This document shows positions 18,212 to 29,669 of a stretch of DNA of 64,000 nt, one piece after another. The stretch lies in assembly GCA_902760805.1 (NCBI GenBank), contig CACWHY010000008.1:1-64000 (forward strand), read 5' to 3'. Position numbers and translations under genes: made by a program. How positions within the stretch are numbered: the stretch's first letter is position 1; every line of letters starts with the position of its first letter. This stretch comes from Ruminococcus flavefaciens. GTDB lineage: Bacteria > Bacillota > Clostridia > Oscillospirales > Ruminococcaceae. The notes under the pieces were generated by a model that worked only from the letters and a program-made list of their open reading frames with translations, was not told the origin of the DNA and made no database searches.

Positions 18212-18240
18212 ATAATACCATTTTCTGCGGAATTTTTCAA
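18212..18240 (-). promoter_or_regulatory. Sigma-A promoter of the ABC ATPase gene
   Basis: Minus-strand TTGAAA (18240-18235), 17 nt, TATTAT (18217-18212). A short inverted repeat CTGATA/TATCAG (18179-18201) lies just downstream of the expected start point and could be an operator. Confidence 0.65.
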
Positions 18241-18264
18241 GATGCTAAATTGACAAAGTTGTAT

Positions 18265-19044
18265 TTACTTGTTTATTAGAATTGCCGAAAAAACGCCGGA
18301 AAATTCACTGCAAAAAGCATCAAAATCCAGGGGCCTGAGCAAGTTTTCAACATCTTTGTGCAATAATTCCATACACTGACCGAAGCCCAATTTTTCGGGA
18401 AGTATAAGGCCTCCAACAGAAACTCTCATTAAAATATCAACATGGTTTTCAACAGCAGCGAACATTCTTTTCACCTGATGATATTTTCCCTCGGTCAATT
18501 CTATAAACGCCAGTTTTTCGCAGTTTTCCACCATTTTGACCTTTGCCGGGAGACAAACCTCACCGGAGGCGAGCTCCACTCCGCTCTCAAATATGTCAAC
18601 ATATTTACTTTTGAACGGTCTGTCAAGTTTCACAATATAAATTTTGCTGACATGGCGCTTCGGGGACAAGATCTTGTGTGCCAAGTCCCCGTCATTGGTT
18701 ATAAGTAGTGCTCCCAGTGAATCCTTATCCAGCCGGCCTGCGGGGAAAAGATCCTTCGTGCGCAGCTCCTCCGGCACAAGCTCCAGGACAGAAGGCCCGT
18801 CGCCGTCCTCGGTGGAGCTGACATAGCCCTCCGGCTTATTGAGCAGGATATAGCGCTTTGTCTCGGACGAGATCTGAGCTCCGTCCGCAGCTACAACAGC
18901 GGTCTCGGGGTCGATCTTTGTGTCCGAGCTCTTCACCACAGCGCCGTCAACGGTGACTTTTCCACGGGCGCAGAGGGCTTTGATCTGGCTCCTGGTGAGC
19001 TGTGAGCGCTGAGAGATATACTTGTCAAGGCGGATCAGAGGCAT
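18265..19044 (-). CDS. rsuA: 16S rRNA pseudouridine synthase (RsuA family)
   Basis: 259 aa. The frame is open further upstream, but AAGGAG lies 7 nt before the ATG at 19044, which begins an S4 RNA-binding domain (IRLDKYISQRSQLTRSQIKA...). The catalytic block is AGRLDKDSLGALLITNDGDL, with the conserved Asp of RsuA/RluB enzymes, and EGKYHQVKRMFAAV is the RsuA-type C-terminal motif. It isomerises one uridine, typically U516, in 16S rRNA. It is divergent from the DUF4830 gene, whose 5' end lies only 79 bp away. RluB-like specificity is possible but less likely. Confidence 0.88.
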   Translation of the reverse strand: MPLIRLDKYISQRSQLTRSQIKALCARGKVTVDGAVVKSSDTKIDPETAVVAADGAQISSETKRYILLNKPEGYVSSTEDGDGPSVLELVPEELRTKDLFPAGRLDKDSLGALLITNDGDLAHKILSPKRHVSKIYIVKLDRPFKSKYVDIFESGVELASGEVCLPAKVKMVENCEKLAFIELTEGKYHQVKRMFAAVENHVDILMRVSVGGLILPEKLGFGQCMELLHKDVENLLRPLDFDAFCSEFSGVFSAILINK

Positions 19045-19122
19045 GATCTTGCTCCTTTCGGGAATAGTATTTGTGTAGAAGCCTGGGGAAGTTCCCCATG
19101 AGATACGATTTGGGAGGTCACC

Positions 19123-19551
19123 ATGAAAAAGCGAACTATGCTCATTCTTTCCGGAACAGCAGCTCTTCTGGCTGGGATCATCTTTTTCTCGCCGGACGGC
19201 AAGGGCGAAAGGCCCCCGGAGAGCCCGTCTGTTGCCGCAGCCACTGTCTCCGACAGGATAGATTACTTCGCTTCCCACGGCTGGGAGGTGGAGGAGATCT
19301 GCGGGAAATTCGTCACGATCCCCACGGAATTTTCCCCACTCTACGAGGATTACGCTCTCATTCAGGACAAACAGGGCCTTCCTCTCCGGGAATACGCCGG
19401 CCGGGACGCCCAGCTCTACGTCTATGAGGTAAAAAATTACAGTCCCGACAGCAAAAAAATGCTGGCGGAACTGCTTGTATGTGACGACACAGCCATAGCC
19501 TCGCTGGTCTACAGCGAGGACGGCGGAAGCCTGAAAATGGCGGTCTCCTGA
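19123..19551 (+). CDS. DUF4830 family membrane-anchored protein
   Basis: 142 aa. GGGAGG stands before the ATG. An N-terminal hydrophobic helix (residues about 5-22) serves as an anchor or uncleaved signal. The domain reads WEVEEICGKFVTIPTEF...LYEDYALIQDKQGLPLREYAG...YEVKNY, the pattern I recall for DUF4830, a small extracytoplasmic domain of clostridia with no known role. It ends 2 nt from the convergent DUF4870 gene. Confidence 0.75.
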   Translation: MKKRTMLILSGTAALLAGIIFFSPDGKGERPPESPSVAAATVSDRIDYFASHGWEVEEICGKFVTIPTEFSPLYEDYALIQDKQGLPLREYAGRDAQLYVYEVKNYSPDSKKMLAELLVCDDTAIASLVYSEDGGSLKMAVS

Positions 19552-19553
19552 GA

Positions 19554-19928
19554 TCAGAAAACGTTGAACCAGTCTCCCACAACAGGGATCCTCAGAGCGT
19601 AGCCCTTAGTTACGCCGTAAGCAAGGCTCAAAGCGATAGCCACCCATACAGCTCCCAGAACGAAGCCGATAAGTGTTCCCAGGAAGGGGATGATCCCCAC
19701 GATCTTGCCCACGATCCCGAGGGCGATCGAGCATACCAGCCATGCCAGTCCCTGATTTGAATGGAAGCGGCAGAATGCCGAATTTTTGTCGAAGATGTAA
19801 GGCAGGAAAAACAGTATGGGGATCAGGTAGCCAAAAATGGCCTGGATCGAGTATTTTCCGCCGTCTGTAAAGGTATTCTGGTCTGACTCGCTGTTAAATG
19901 CTTTTACAAAGTTATCATAGGTCTCCAT
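19554..19928 (-). CDS. DUF4870-like (Tic20-like) small membrane protein
   Basis: 124 aa with three to four hydrophobic helices. FLPYIFDKNSAFCRFHSNQGLAWL matches the family's 'F-H-x-x-Q' motif. The function is unknown. Its ATG overlaps the stop of nrdR by one base (TAATG), so it is translationally coupled as the last gene of the epimerase-nrdR operon. Confidence 0.8.
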   Translation of the reverse strand: METYDNFVKAFNSESDQNTFTDGGKYSIQAIFGYLIPILFFLPYIFDKNSAFCRFHSNQGLAWLVCSIALGIVGKIVGIIPFLGTLIGFVLGAVWVAIALSLAYGVTKGYALRIPVVGDWFNVF

Positions 19929-20389
19929 TATTCTTCCTCCTTGCGCTTCTGGTCGAGCTCGCTGATCACTGCCACGAAGCTCTCGATATCGGTGAAATCC
20001 TCATAAACTGAGGCAAAACGAATGTATGCGATCGGGTCGATGTCCTTGAGCTTTTCCAGCACAAGCTCGCCGATCTCCTTGGACTTGGCCACTGTTTTCA
20101 GCTCGTTTGCGTAGTAATTTTCGATGTAGTCAGCGATTTGGGACACCTGATCTATTGTGACGGGGCGCTTTTTTATAGCGCTGAAAATGCCGGTTATCAG
20201 CTTGTTCCTGTCGAAATTCTCGTACATACCGCTGCGCTTTTCCACCATGAGAAGGGGTCTTTCAACCACCTCAAAGGTGGTAAATCTGGCGCTGCACTTT
20301 ATGCACTCACGCCGGCGCTTGATCTTGTCGTCCTTTGGGCGAGAGTCAACTACCTTTGAGTCAAAATATCCGCAGAATGGGCATTTCAT
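19928..20389 (-). CDS. nrdR: Transcriptional repressor NrdR
   Basis: 153 aa, full length for the family. The N-terminal zinc ribbon MKCPFCGYFDSKVVDSRP...RRRECIKCSARFTTFE carries the two CxxC pairs. The following ATP-cone domain binds ATP/dATP and senses nucleotide pools to repress ribonucleotide reductase genes. Its start overlaps the end of the upstream epimerase-like gene by 4 nt (ATGA). No nrd genes lie in the window. Confidence 0.95.
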   Translation of the reverse strand: MKCPFCGYFDSKVVDSRPKDDKIKRRRECIKCSARFTTFEVVERPLLMVEKRSGMYENFDRNKLITGIFSAIKKRPVTIDQVSQIADYIENYYANELKTVAKSKEIGELVLEKLKDIDPIAYIRFASVYEDFTDIESFVAVISELDQKRKEEE

Positions 20390-21183
20390 GGCTGTTCCTC
20401 CTTTTTGTTCACAGAGATCATGTTGCTCAGTATATTATATCCGGAGATCAGCTCGGCGGTGCCGTGGAAGCTGCTCCGGTTAAGATCCAAGATCACAGCG
20501 CAGTCCGGAGAGAGCTCCTCCAGCCTTGAGAAGAAATCCCTAAATCGGAATCGTCCCTTGCCGATGGGCAGGCAGTCTCCCAGCTCGCCGCTGTCGCTTA
20601 TCATGACTGCACGGACGGACTCGCCGGCTGCCTCCAGAAATGCAAAGGGAGTCTCTCTGCTGCGGACGGCCTGCTTTGTGTCAAGGACGAAGCTGAGCCT
20701 GTTTCCCAGGGCATTTCTCAGCTCCCGAAGAAAGCTCAGGCTGCCGCTCTGCCAGTGGTTGACGTTGCGAAGTGCCGGTGTTACGCCAAACTGGGCGGCG
20801 GTCTCGCAGAGCATCAGGTATCTTTCGCAGAAGAGCTCGGTCTTGCAGCCAGCCCTTGGGCCGTCGAAAACGAAGATCCTTGCCCCCACCGTGCTCATGA
20901 AATTAAAATACAATTTGTAATATTCCAGCACATCGCTGACCCGGCGCTGATAGTCCGAGAAGAGCATGAGCTGGTCGGTCTCAGCGGAAAAACCGCTTAC
21001 CACCGGGCAATCCATGTCGAAGTGCCTCAGAAGATTTGCGGCTCCGTGGGCGAAGCTCTTCTTCAGCTCAGAGCGAGTATTCACAGCGATACAAACGGCT
21101 CCTGCGCCGTTTACCGCCAGATCGTAGAGGCTGTCCTCCAGAGCCTTTGGATAAAGGCAGCCCGTAGAGATACCGGCAACCAA
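20386..21183 (-). CDS. TIM-barrel sugar-phosphate isomerase/epimerase-like protein, TTG start
   Basis: 265 aa. The frame is open to 21270, but that upstream part contains a complete promoter (21217-21245), so the protein should start after it. The TTG at 21183 has GGAGGT 7 nt upstream and gives a start 'VAGISTGCLYPKALEDSLYDLA', matching the beta-1/alpha-1 unit of AP-endonuclease-2/xylose-isomerase-like barrels. The later strands (ARIFVFDGPRAG, ALRNVNHW, LSFVLDTKQAV, AVMISDSGE) follow the barrel pattern, but I cannot place all metal ligands, so the activity is uncertain. It is first in an operon with nrdR. Confidence 0.7.
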   Translation of the reverse strand: MVAGISTGCLYPKALEDSLYDLAVNGAGAVCIAVNTRSELKKSFAHGAANLLRHFDMDCPVVSGFSAETDQLMLFSDYQRRVSDVLEYYKLYFNFMSTVGARIFVFDGPRAGCKTELFCERYLMLCETAAQFGVTPALRNVNHWQSGSLSFLRELRNALGNRLSFVLDTKQAVRSRETPFAFLEAAGESVRAVMISDSGELGDCLPIGKGRFRFRDFFSRLEELSPDCAVILDLNRSSFHGTAELISGYNILSNMISVNKKEEQP

Positions 21184-21216
21184 ATCTTCCACCTCCGTCA
21201 CGGTCTCACTACTCAA

Positions 21217-21245
21217 ATTATACCACGTTCCGGCGCTACCGTCAA
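21217..21245 (-). promoter_or_regulatory. Sigma-A promoter of the epimerase-nrdR operon
   Basis: Minus-strand TTGACG (21245-21240), 17 nt, TATAAT (21222-21217). The start point near 21210 leaves a leader of about 25 nt to the TTG start at 21183. Confidence 0.85.
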
Positions 21246-21311
21246 GTAGGAATGCCGATTTTACGGACATTTTTCACCTGTTCCACATACAATATGGGGA
21301 GGAGGTGAACT

Positions 21312-21929
21312 ATGCTCAAAGAAATTATACTAGCTGTAATCGTCAGTTTCGACACATTTCTGGTGACCTCGGCCTGTTTCGGCAGCGGAATCAGGATCCC
21401 TCTGGTGCCGGCCGTCCTCATTGACCTGATCGGCGGGGCGGTGCTGGGGCTGTCTCTCGGCCTTTCCGAGCTGATCAGCCGGGCGGTCTCCGAGGAGATC
21501 TGCCGCTCCGTTGGAACAGCGGTGCTCTGCCTCATCGGGACGGTGACGGTTTTCAAGAGCCTTCTGCGAAGCCTGATCCGCCGGCTCTCGGAAAGGGGCG
21601 AACTTTCCCTGAAAACAGGCAATTCCGGCCTAATGATCAAGCTCTATCTGGACGACACAGCCGCAGATCTCGACCACTCGAGCAGCCTGTCGGTCTCCGA
21701 GGCGGCAGCTCTTGCCCTGGCAAGCTCACTGGACTCCGCTGCCACCGGCCTGGGATCGGGGGCCGCAGGGATAAGCCCGGTGAAGGCTGCGGTTTTTGCC
21801 TTTATTTCGGGAGCTGCGGCCATTGGCGGAGGTTATCTGGCCGGAAAAAAGATCTCCTCCCTGAGCCACGACCTGTCATGGCTGGGAGGAGTGTTTCTCA
21901 TACTTTTTGCGGTCTTCGGTCAGAGCTGA
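21312..21929 (+). CDS. YtaF/MntP-like membrane protein (putative cation exporter)
   Basis: 205 aa with six hydrophobic segments in two related halves. The halves carry the paired motif of this family: SFDTFLVTSACFGSGIRIP at residues about 12-30 and SSLDSAATGLGSGAAGI at about 136-152, each with a membrane Asp. MntP proteins export manganese; YtaF is a sporulation-associated relative with no assigned substrate. GGAGGAGGTG stands 6 nt before the ATG. Its 3' end overlaps the convergent phosphoesterase gene by 10 nt. Confidence 0.8.
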   Translation: MLKEIILAVIVSFDTFLVTSACFGSGIRIPLVPAVLIDLIGGAVLGLSLGLSELISRAVSEEICRSVGTAVLCLIGTVTVFKSLLRSLIRRLSERGELSLKTGNSGLMIKLYLDDTAADLDHSSSLSVSEAAALALASSLDSAATGLGSGAAGISPVKAAVFAFISGAAAIGGGYLAGKKISSLSHDLSWLGGVFLILFAVFGQS

Positions 21930-22726
21930 TAGACCACGATCTCCGGCGGATCAAAGAGCCTGGGCTTTCCCAGACCGGCTGACACCACCAGCTTCATATT
22001 ACCGACTGTATAAACTCCCTTGTCGTATTTCGGGAAGAATTTCCGCTCCGGCGAGAGCAGACCCTTTCCGAAAAGCCGCACTGAGCCGCCGTGGACGTGG
22101 CCGCTGAAGGTCACATCAGCTCCCCACTCAGCATAGGCCTCGGCGAAGAGAGGATTGTGGGCAAGGAGCACGTTCTCGCCCTCGGGAGGATAGCCCAAAA
22201 GCCGGATCATAGCCTCTTTGTCCACCTTGTCAAGATCCGAGTAGCCCCCGTTTTTCTTGTACACGGAGTAGGGCAGCTCCAGGCCGATAAGGTTGATGTC
22301 ACGGTGCTGGATGGTGATCCGCTTCCGCTCATTTCTCAGCAAAACGGCCTCGGTGGACTTCACCATTTCCAGAAATCTCCTCTCGATGTCTGTCTCGGGA
22401 GACTGCTCATGGTTGCCCAAAATAATATACACATGGGATATTTTGCAAAGCTCATTCAGCACGTTCTCCGCCGTGGAAAGATCCTTCTCCCTCCGGGAAA
22501 CAAGGTCGCCGGTCACGAAGATCACATGGGGAGACAGCTCCTTCACCGCTTCGATGACACGCTTTCCCTTGCCGCCGAAGCGCCTCTTGTGGAGGTCTGA
22601 GATCTGCACAGCACGGATATTTCCGCTTCCGTAACGGCTGACCTTCAGCATGAGGGTGTTCTCGATAACGGCATAGACCAGAAGCGCCGCCGCCAGAATT
22701 ACTACTATCAGTATAATTATCTTCAC
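21920..22726 (-). CDS. Membrane-anchored metallophosphoesterase (YkuE/YaeI-like), GTG start
   Basis: 268 aa. The GTG at 22726 overlaps the upstream stop as GTGA, a translational-coupling arrangement. It is preferred over the ATG at 22786 inside the previous gene. An N-terminal helix (residues 2-22) anchors the protein. Calcineurin-like metal motifs follow: QISDLHKRRFG, VFVTGDLVSRR-type D block (IFVTGDLVSRRE), ILGNHEQS, LLAHNP and FSGHVHGG. YkuE relatives act on lipid or nucleotide phosphates outside the membrane; the substrate here is unknown. It is the last gene of the gyrase operon. Confidence 0.88.
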   Translation of the reverse strand: MKIIILIVVILAAALLVYAVIENTLMLKVSRYGSGNIRAVQISDLHKRRFGGKGKRVIEAVKELSPHVIFVTGDLVSRREKDLSTAENVLNELCKISHVYIILGNHEQSPETDIERRFLEMVKSTEAVLLRNERKRITIQHRDINLIGLELPYSVYKKNGGYSDLDKVDKEAMIRLLGYPPEGENVLLAHNPLFAEAYAEWGADVTFSGHVHGGSVRLFGKGLLSPERKFFPKYDKGVYTVGNMKLVVSAGLGKPRLFDPPEIVVYQL

Positions 22727-23184
22727 TTTCTGGCGCTCCCTTCCTGTAGTTTCAGCAGAGGAATGTCTATCAGTGCGAATACGCACAGGTACAGCGAGGT
22801 CAGGATCACTCTTCCGGAGAAGGTGGCGATCGCCTCCTGCACCGAGCCCTTGTACTCCGCAGAGGGGTCGAAAAGGCTCAGCTCCGGGTCCAGCATGATC
22901 ATGACAAAGGTGAGCAAAAGCCCGAAGATCAGCGGCAGGAGCACTGCAAAAACAAAGAAAAATCCCCGTGAGAAGCTGCCCTCCCTGCCTGCGTCAAGCT
23001 GCACGAAATGGTACATCAGGCACAGGATAAGGGGCGTGATCAGGGCGAAATACCAGCTGTAGCCGATCTTGTCGAAGGCAAACCAGTTCACCCACTGGCA
23101 GAAAAGGCTCAGCAGGAAGATCACCAGACCTGTTAAGGGAGCCGCCCTGTATTTAAGGCGGCTCTCCTGTTTTTTATCACTCAT
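22723..23184 (-). CDS. Membrane protein of unknown function
   Basis: 153 aa with four likely transmembrane helices (about 17-35, 42-60, 76-97, 128-146) and a polar loop DPELSLFDPSAEYKGS. I recognise no family. Its ATG lies inside the last codons of gyrA (8-nt overlap) and its stop overlaps the next start, so it is translated from the gyrA message. Confidence 0.7.
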   Translation of the reverse strand: MSDKKQESRLKYRAAPLTGLVIFLLSLFCQWVNWFAFDKIGYSWYFALITPLILCLMYHFVQLDAGREGSFSRGFFFVFAVLLPLIFGLLLTFVMIMLDPELSLFDPSAEYKGSVQEAIATFSGRVILTSLYLCVFALIDIPLLKLQEGSARK

Positions 23185-25807
23185 CGTCGGCTTCCTCGGA
23201 AGGATCAGCCTCGATGACTACTTCGTTCTGCTCTTCAAGTGCAGCCTCGGCCTCAGCAGCCTGTGCCTGCTCATCGGTGAGCTGCTCCACCTTCTCGGTC
23301 TCAGCCTCCTCATCGTGCTCAGCACGGGTGAAGGCCACTACCTTAGCGCCCTCGTTGACTCTCATGACCCTGACGCCCTTTGCGATACGTCCCATAACAC
23401 GGATGTCGCTGGCCAGGATACGGATGATGATACCGTCGCTGGAAACCAGGATAATATCGTCGTCCTCGTCAACTATCTTGATGCCGCAAACGTGGCCTCT
23501 GATCTCGTCCACCTTGTAGTTGGTCAGACCGTAGCCGCCTCTGTTCTGGATTCGATAGCTGTCCAGATCGGTGCGCTTGCCGTAGCCGTTTTCGGTAACT
23601 GTCAGGAGAGTTGCGTTCTCACGGACTCTTGCCATTCCCACAACATAGTCGCCCTCACGGAGCTTGATAGCCTTTACGCCGTGAGCGGAACGTGACAGAG
23701 CTCTGCCCTTGTCCTCCTCAAGACGGATAGCCATACCGTTTCTTGTGGCGATGAAGAGCTGCTCGTGGCCGTCAGTCATGCGGACGCCTGCGATCTCGTC
23801 GCCCTCGTCCAGACCAATGGCGATAAGTCCGTTCTTGCGGACGTTCTTGTAAAGAGAGAGGTTTGTCCTCTTGATCTTGCCCTTCTTGGTGACCATCGTG
23901 ATAAATCTCTCGTCGCTGAAATCTGTGGTCTTGATCATTGCAGCGACCTTCTCGCCCTCGGAAAGAGGAAGGAGATTGATCAGGTTAAATCCTCGTGAGG
24001 CCTTTGAGCCGTCAGGGATCTCGTAGCATTTCAGCTTGTACATGATGCCCTTGTTGGAGATGAAGAGGATATTGTCGTGTGAGCCGCAGATGAACATCTC
24101 GTCAACGAAATCCTCATCACGCTGCTTCATGCCGGTGATACCTCTTCCGCCACGGCGCTGAGTCTTGTACTCGGTAACGGGCATACGCTTGATATAGCCG
24201 TTATTTGTGAGAGTAACAACGCAGTCCTCCTCGGGGATAAGATCCTCGATGTCCACCTCACCGCTGACAGCCTCAATGTCTGTACGGCGCTTATCGGCGA
24301 ACTTCTTGCGGATATTGTTCAGATCCTCCATGATGATCTGGTAAACTCTGTTCACGTCGGCAAGAATGTCCTCATAGTCTGAGATCTTGCCCAGTATAGC
24401 GTAGAGCTCGTCGGTGATCTTCTGTCTTTCCAGACCAGTGAGAGCTCCCAGACGCATCTGAACGATAGCCTCGGCCTGTTCCTCAGAAAGACCCTTCTGC
24501 TCGTCAACGTGCATACCTGTGAAGTCGTACTGAGCTCTGTCCAGAAGAGCCGCCATGTCCACGTCCTTGAAGCGCTGGATAAGGCGCTCCTTAGCCTCGG
24601 GAATGTTGCTGCTGGAGCGTATGATCTCGATGACCTCGTCGATGTAGTCGGCTGCCAGGACAAATCCCTGGAGGATATGAGCTCTCTCCAGAGCCTTCTT
24701 CAGGTCGAAGCGAGTTCTTCTCTGGATCACCTCTACCTGGAAGTTCAGATATTCCTCCAGCATCTGCTTGAGGGTAAGGATCTTAGGCTCGCCATTGACC
24801 AGAGCCAGCATGATTATACCAACTGTATCCTGGAGCTGAGTGAGAGCGAAGAGCTTGTTCAGCACGATCTCAGGGATAGCGTCCTTTTTCAGCTCGATAA
24901 CTACTCTCATTCCGTCCTTATCGGACTCATCTCTCAGGTCGTAGATGCCCTCGATCTTCTTGTCCCTGGCCATCTGGTTGATAGCCTTGAGGAGCCTTTC
25001 CTTTCGGAGCATATAGGGGATCTCGTCGATGATGATAGCGTTCCTGCCCTTGACCTCCTCGAAGTGAGTACGGCTGCGGAGGATGATCTTGCCCTTGCCG
25101 GTAGCGTAGGCTGCACGGATACCGGCCTTGCCCATGATGATACCGCCGGTAGGGAAGTCAGGTCCCTGAACGTGCTCCATGATCTGCTCTAAGGTGCAGT
25201 CAGGGTCGTCTATGAGGAGCTGAAGAGCGTCGATGATCTCGCCCAGATTGTGGGGAGGGATATTCGTAGCCATACCAACAGCAATTCCCACAGAGCCGTT
25301 CACCAGCAGGTTAGGGAAGCGTGAGGGCAGGACTACAGGCTCTTTCAGTCTGTCGTCGTAGTTTGGAGCAAAGTCAACTGTGTCCTTGTTGATGTCAGTG
25401 AGCATCTCAAGGGTGAGCTTTGACATTTTCGCCTCAGTATAACGGTAAGCAGCCGGGGGATCTCCGTCGATAGAACCGAAGTTTCCGTGGCCGTCCACCA
25501 GCATATAGCGCATGGAGAAGTCCTGCGCCAGACGCACCATTGCGTCGTATACAGAGGCGTCACCGTGAGGATGATAGCGTCCCAGTACCGCACCGACTGT
25601 ATCGGCGCACTTACGGTAAGGCTTATCCGGGGTAAGTCCGTTCTCGTGAAGAGTGTAGAGTATTCGCCTGTGAACAGGCTTTAGTCCGTCTCTTACGTCA
25701 GGGAGTGCTCGTGACACGATGACCGACATAGCGTACTGAAGCATGGAATTTTCCATTTCGTCCACTATCTCGGAATTTATCACGATTGAATTGTCTTCGT
25801 ATAGCAA
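23177..25807 (-). CDS. gyrA: DNA gyrase subunit A, TTG start
   Basis: 876 aa. A TTG start with GGAGG 7-8 nt upstream. The breakage-reunion domain has the catalytic Tyr in [10 protein letters not shown]. The quinolone region reads GDASVYDAM, with Ser and Asp at the usual resistance positions, so wild-type in form. The GyrA box QRRGGRG precedes a six-bladed C-terminal beta-propeller, and a Glu/Ala-rich acidic tail ends the protein. With GyrB it introduces negative supercoils. It lies in the gyrB operon with one membrane protein gene between. Confidence 0.97.
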   Translation of the reverse strand: MLYEDNSIVINSEIVDEMENSMLQYAMSVIVSRALPDVRDGLKPVHRRILYTLHENGLTPDKPYRKCADTVGAVLGRYHPHGDASVYDAMVRLAQDFSMRYMLVDGHGNFGSIDGDPPAAYRYTEAKMSKLTLEMLTDINKDTVDFAPNYDDRLKEPVVLPSRFPNLLVNGSVGIAVGMATNIPPHNLGEIIDALQLLIDDPDCTLEQIMEHVQGPDFPTGGIIMGKAGIRAAYATGKGKIILRSRTHFEEVKGRNAIIIDEIPYMLRKERLLKAINQMARDKKIEGIYDLRDESDKDGMRVVIELKKDAIPEIVLNKLFALTQLQDTVGIIMLALVNGEPKILTLKQMLEEYLNFQVEVIQRRTRFDLKKALERAHILQGFVLAADYIDEVIEIIRSSSNIPEAKERLIQRFKDVDMAALLDRAQYDFTGMHVDEQKGLSEEQAEAIVQMRLGALTGLERQKITDELYAILGKISDYEDILADVNRVYQIIMEDLNNIRKKFADKRRTDIEAVSGEVDIEDLIPEEDCVVTLTNNGYIKRMPVTEYKTQRRGGRGITGMKQRDEDFVDEMFICGSHDNILFISNKGIMYKLKCYEIPDGSKASRGFNLINLLPLSEGEKVAAMIKTTDFSDERFITMVTKKGKIKRTNLSLYKNVRKNGLIAIGLDEGDEIAGVRMTDGHEQLFIATRNGMAIRLEEDKGRALSRSAHGVKAIKLREGDYVVGMARVRENATLLTVTENGYGKRTDLDSYRIQNRGGYGLTNYKVDEIRGHVCGIKIVDEDDDIILVSSDGIIIRILASDIRVMGRIAKGVRVMRVNEGAKVVAFTRAEHDEEAETEKVEQLTDEQAQAAEAEAALEEQNEVVIEADPSEEADDE

Positions 25808-25885
25808 GATTTTTACCTCCTGTATATAGTAAGCCTACATAGAGGCCGATGTTTCAGAGCTCCGACATTTCCGGAAGGGAGCTGA

Positions 25886-28407
<2,522 letters not shown>

Positions 28408-28926
28408 TTACCTCCAAAGGTTTTGGTTGAATATGTTGTTTGCATGGTTCTCTGGGTTATTTTCAATGTATCTCCATATCTCGGCGAATTCTCCTTCGCC
28501 TCGGATAATGTGGTCGTAAAAACTCTTCTGCCATATCGGATATTCATTTTGCCTTGAAACATATCTTTTCATTGAACCGATGATCGTTGACAATGTAGGG
28601 GCGGATATTATCCGCCCGCCGTCCTCATGAAACTCATGATCTATATGGATCAACAAATGAACATGATCTGGCATTATACAATATTTCAAGACATTTACAT
28701 CCTGATAATGATTTTTAATGTCATTGATAGAATGATCTAATATCTCACCTATATCTGTGAGCCTTACGATCGGGCGGATAATATCCGCCCCTACAACGAC
28801 ATTCTCTTCTATTTCTGCAAAATACGGCACCCGGTCTTTGGTACATATCGTAACAAAATATATTCCATTCATGGAATAATCCCGGTTTTCAAGGCGTATC
28901 TTTTTTCTTGATGATCTATCTATCAT
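28408..28926 (-). CDS. REP-associated tyrosine transposase (Y1_Tnp / IS200-like RAYT)
   Basis: 172 aa from the ATG at 28926 (MIDRSSRKKIRLENRDYSMNG). The frame extends to 28977 inside the upstream gene, but homology to the family starts here. The fold shows IYFVTICTKDR, the metal-binding HVH in CIMPDHVHLLI (88-90) and a catalytic Tyr in SFYDHIIR (137). These enzymes nick single-stranded DNA at REP hairpins. Unusually, two copies of a REP-like palindrome are embedded in frame at residues about 43-52 and 103-111. It ends 4 nt before gyrB, an insertion into the core replication operon. Confidence 0.88.
   Translation of the reverse strand: MIDRSSRKKIRLENRDYSMNGIYFVTICTKDRVPYFAEIEENVVVGADIIRPIVRLTDIGEILDHSINDIKNHYQDVNVLKYCIMPDHVHLLIHIDHEFHEDGGRIISAPTLSTIIGSMKRYVSRQNEYPIWQKSFYDHIIRGEGEFAEIWRYIENNPENHANNIFNQNLWR
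28595..28618 (+). repeat. REP-like palindrome, copy 1 (inside the transposase gene)
   Basis: 24 bp starting GTAGGGGCGGAT, whose core GGGCGGATATTATCCGCCC is itself a palindrome (9-bp arms, 1-nt centre). It is the exact reverse complement of the copy at 28771-28794 and reads in frame as part of the transposase. Confidence 0.85.
28771..28794 (-). repeat. REP-like palindrome, copy 2 (inside the transposase gene)
   Basis: 24 bp, exact inverted copy of 28595-28618, with 152 bp between the two. Each copy can form its own hairpin, and the pair can form a larger stem. Confidence 0.85.
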
Positions 28927-29410
28927 TTTCCAAAAGGAACATCTCGTTTGCGCAGGAAAATACCAGAAGCATCTCACCGATGACGGGTATCATGAACGAA
29001 AATATCAGCACCATCAGGCAGGCTGACAGCATCTCATTCATGATCCTCTGATGTTCATACAGCAGAAGAAGTATCAGATATTCCGAAGCAAGAAGCATCA
29101 CCGAGGCAGCTATGGTGAAAACGTTCCTTTTCTTTGTCCTTACCCTGTTTTTCCTCGCTCTCAGCAGTGCTGACGCAAAAAGCAGGATATTCACAAAAGC
29201 CGGAAGGATCATACAACCGAAGTCGATGATATCATCCTCCAATGAATGATACCAGGTATTGCCGTCGTAGTATTCCTCAAGATACTCAAAATATGGGATA
29301 TTCGTCAGTATCTCCGGCCTGAAGCACAGGACCAGCATAAGTCCGGTATAAGCCAGGAAAACGGCCGCTGCTGAAAGTGCAGTCCTTCCGATCCTTTTCT
29401 CATGATTCAC
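28916..29410 (-). CDS. Membrane protein of unknown function
   Basis: 164 aa with four likely transmembrane helices (about 12-30, 64-83, 97-115, 130-152) and a Tyr/Asp/Glu-rich loop after the first. No family recognised. Its ATG overlaps the remB stop by 4 nt and its 3' end overlaps the transposase start. It sits within the recF-gyrB operon. Confidence 0.7.
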   Translation of the reverse strand: MNHEKRIGRTALSAAAVFLAYTGLMLVLCFRPEILTNIPYFEYLEEYYDGNTWYHSLEDDIIDFGCMILPAFVNILLFASALLRARKNRVRTKKRNVFTIAASVMLLASEYLILLLLYEHQRIMNEMLSACLMVLIFSFMIPVIGEMLLVFSCANEMFLLENDR

Positions 29411-29667
29411 AGATATTCCCCCTGACTGAGTCTTTTTTTCAGCGTAGAGGCGGCAAGCTGGGAGATATACACCCTGACTCTGCCCTTTTTCTCCGTGATG
29501 ATGAAGCTCTTAGGCAGCTCATAGGTGGTATAGATACACAGCTTTTCCTTTTCTGCCCGGTCCAGGAGTTTCTTTGTGGTGCCGGTAACTGTGGTGTTAT
29601 CCATATCGAAAATGCCGATAATGTCACGAATATCCACGGAATAGTCGTTCCCAATGTGAAGATACAT
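29407..29667 (-). CDS. remB: Extracellular matrix regulator RemB (DUF370 family)
   Basis: 86 aa. Of two in-frame ATGs, the one at 29667 is chosen. GGAGG lies 7 nt before it but only 1 nt before the ATG at 29673, and MYLHIGND is the usual family start. IIGIFDMDNTTVTG, ELPKSFII and VYISQLAASTLKKR are RemB hallmarks. In Bacillus, RemA/RemB act in biofilm-matrix control as DNA-binding rings. It overlaps the end of recF, the conserved recF-remB-gyrB order. Confidence 0.92.
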   Translation of the reverse strand: MYLHIGNDYSVDIRDIIGIFDMDNTTVTGTTKKLLDRAEKEKLCIYTTYELPKSFIITEKKGRVRVYISQLAASTLKKRLSQGEYL

Positions 29668-29669
29668 GG

